From: MADRE2 sp964397015 | GTDB lineage: Bacteria > Desulfobacterota > Desulfobacteria > Desulfobacterales > Desulfobacteraceae | DNA length: 40,749 bases | Assembly: GCA_964397015.1 (NCBI GenBank) | Contig: CAYNHL010000018.1 | Location: 1 to 40,749, forward strand | Direction of reading: 5' to 3' | In this document: one piece after another, positions 40,283-40,749 of the stretch | Layout of the letters: the number at the start of each line of letters is the position of its first letter | How positions within the stretch are numbered: the first letter of the stretch is position 1 | Position numbers and translations under genes: made by a program | Notes under the pieces: generated by a model | Database searches by the model: none | What the model was told of the DNA's origin: nothing | What the model saw: the letters and a program-made list of their open reading frames with translations, nothing else

Positions 40283-40404
40283 GGGTTCCGGTGACACCCT
40301 GTGCCGATCCCAGAAAAAAAAGGGGAGCGTTATCCGGCCGGTTCGGAACCGCAACAAACCCCCTTTTTTTTCAACGGTCCTGTCACAGGGTGTCACCGGA
40401 ACCC
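40283..40404. repeat. Nested inverted-repeat element with 21-bp perfect arms
   Basis: The outer arms 40283-40303 and 40384-40404 are exact reverse complements over 21 bp (beginning GGGTTCCGGTGACACC). Inside, eight A plus GGGG (40314-40325) pair with CCCC plus eight T (40360-40371), and a GGTTC/GAACC hairpin sits at the tip. Part of the right side (40359-40389) recurs in opposite direction at 40699-40729, so this is a dispersed repeat family, perhaps a REP-like or MITE-like element. No open reading frame in it is credible. Confidence 0.75.
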
Positions 40405-40696
40405 TAAGGCAACTTCGTCCTATATTACTTATAACCCCAAAACAAGCATGATTTAATGTCATTCCTGGGGCTGTCAACTTTTTTTACCTCAACACGCTGT
40501 CTTGTCCTGATCCTGAAATGATTGCACAATCCAAATTTTAAGACCCATTTCCTATTTCTCAGTGCTTTTCGACCTTGATCCGCGTTCGTTTTTGCAGATA
40601 TGAGTGCTGGTAGTATCGAGAAATATTAAGATTCACTCCACAGCCCTTTGAAAGGGTAAAGTGACGGAAAACATGGGGAGGCCGTGTTTCGGTAGC

Positions 40697-40729
40697 GTCC
40701 TGTGACAGGACCTTTTGAAAAAAAGGGGG
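40697..40729. repeat. Second copy of the repeat at the right edge
   Basis: GTCCTGTGACAGGAC is itself a hairpin (6-bp arms, 3-nt loop), followed by CTTTTGAAAAAAAGGGGG. Compared with the reverse complement of 40359-40389 only a few positions differ, and similarity continues into the T-rich flank. The rest of this copy may lie beyond the window. Between 40405 and 40696 I see no gene, RNA gene or clear promoter. Confidence 0.6.
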
Positions 40730-40749
40730 ATTTTGCATTGTGAAGGTTG

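Noticed and set aside
40193..40477. 94-codon reading frame across the repeat element
   Set aside because: It only translates the inverted repeats on either strand; no ribosome site or protein-like composition.
40630..40710. Possible GEMM-type cyclic-dinucleotide riboswitch (GAAA-capped hairpin, GACGGAAAAC and CGGTAGC segments)
   Set aside because: The conserved GCAAA segment before the first hairpin is missing and the second stem does not match; no downstream gene is visible. An Infernal search against RF01051 would settle it.

Overview
The window reads as chromosomal DNA from a Gram-negative, motile, anaerobic bacterium, most likely a sulfate-reducing or related Desulfobacterota (Desulfobacteraceae-like) species. 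That placement is inference from gene content and gene order, not from a marker gene. LptD shows an LPS outer membrane, motAB shows flagellar motility, and the 2[4Fe-4S] ferredoxin, the molybdopterin oxidoreductase with its small Fe-S partner, the clostridial-type enoate reductase-like flavoenzyme and the TRAP carboxylate transporter point to anaerobic use of organic acids. The sequence is a draft: a block of exactly 100 N lies at 26013-26112.

Region 1 (1-14172) is a catabolic cluster. On the minus strand, from right to left, lie a molybdopterin oxidoreductase, a two-cluster ferredoxin-like subunit, an enoate-reductase-like FMN/FAD/Fe-S enzyme broken by one in-frame TAG, an AMP-forming acyl-CoA ligase, a large acyl-CoA dehydrogenase, TRAP transporter genes dctP-dctQ-dctM and the start of a 3-hydroxyacyl-CoA dehydrogenase that leaves the window. 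Divergent from it run a MarR regulator, an EamA exporter and a hotdog thioesterase. A reasonable reading is uptake of a carboxylate, CoA activation, and reductive or beta-oxidation-like processing, with the exporter and thioesterase as overflow valves. Two intergenic regions share one operator-like sequence, and a MarR-type palindrome sits between the divergent units.

Region 2 (14186-25856) is a minus-strand housekeeping and envelope run: lptD, a NusG-like antiterminator, an HU/IHF protein, holB, ricT, metG, a transpeptidase-only penicillin-binding protein and a giant (1247-residue) GlmS-like protein. Most junctions are within 30 nt or overlap. Region 3 (25857-31220) holds the N gap in what appears to be a hairpin, an unrecognised 323-residue protein, a ferredoxin with its own promoter and terminator, ddaH with an EamA transporter, and a solitary GspE/PilB-type ATPase. 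Region 4 (31217-35887) has a LysM protein and, divergent from it, an HD-domain hydrolase, a degenerate receiver/HD-GYP protein and motA-motB. Region 5 (35889-39073) is the classical tRNA-Ser(GGA)-dnaX-ybaB-recR unit followed by a YkgJ-type protein; dnaX carries an A9 slippage candidate. Region 6 (39143-40749) has a TrmN6-like methyltransferase, a DciA-like protein with a probable CTG start, and about 630 bp of non-coding DNA rich in inverted repeats.

No single gene set here is clearly a new defence or mobile system. The most unusual items are the giant GlmS homologue, the TAG-interrupted enoate reductase beside a molybdoenzyme lacking one usual cluster cysteine, the dnaX A9 tract with immediate stops in both other frames, the degenerate HD-GYP protein in the motility operon, and the repeat family at the right end.
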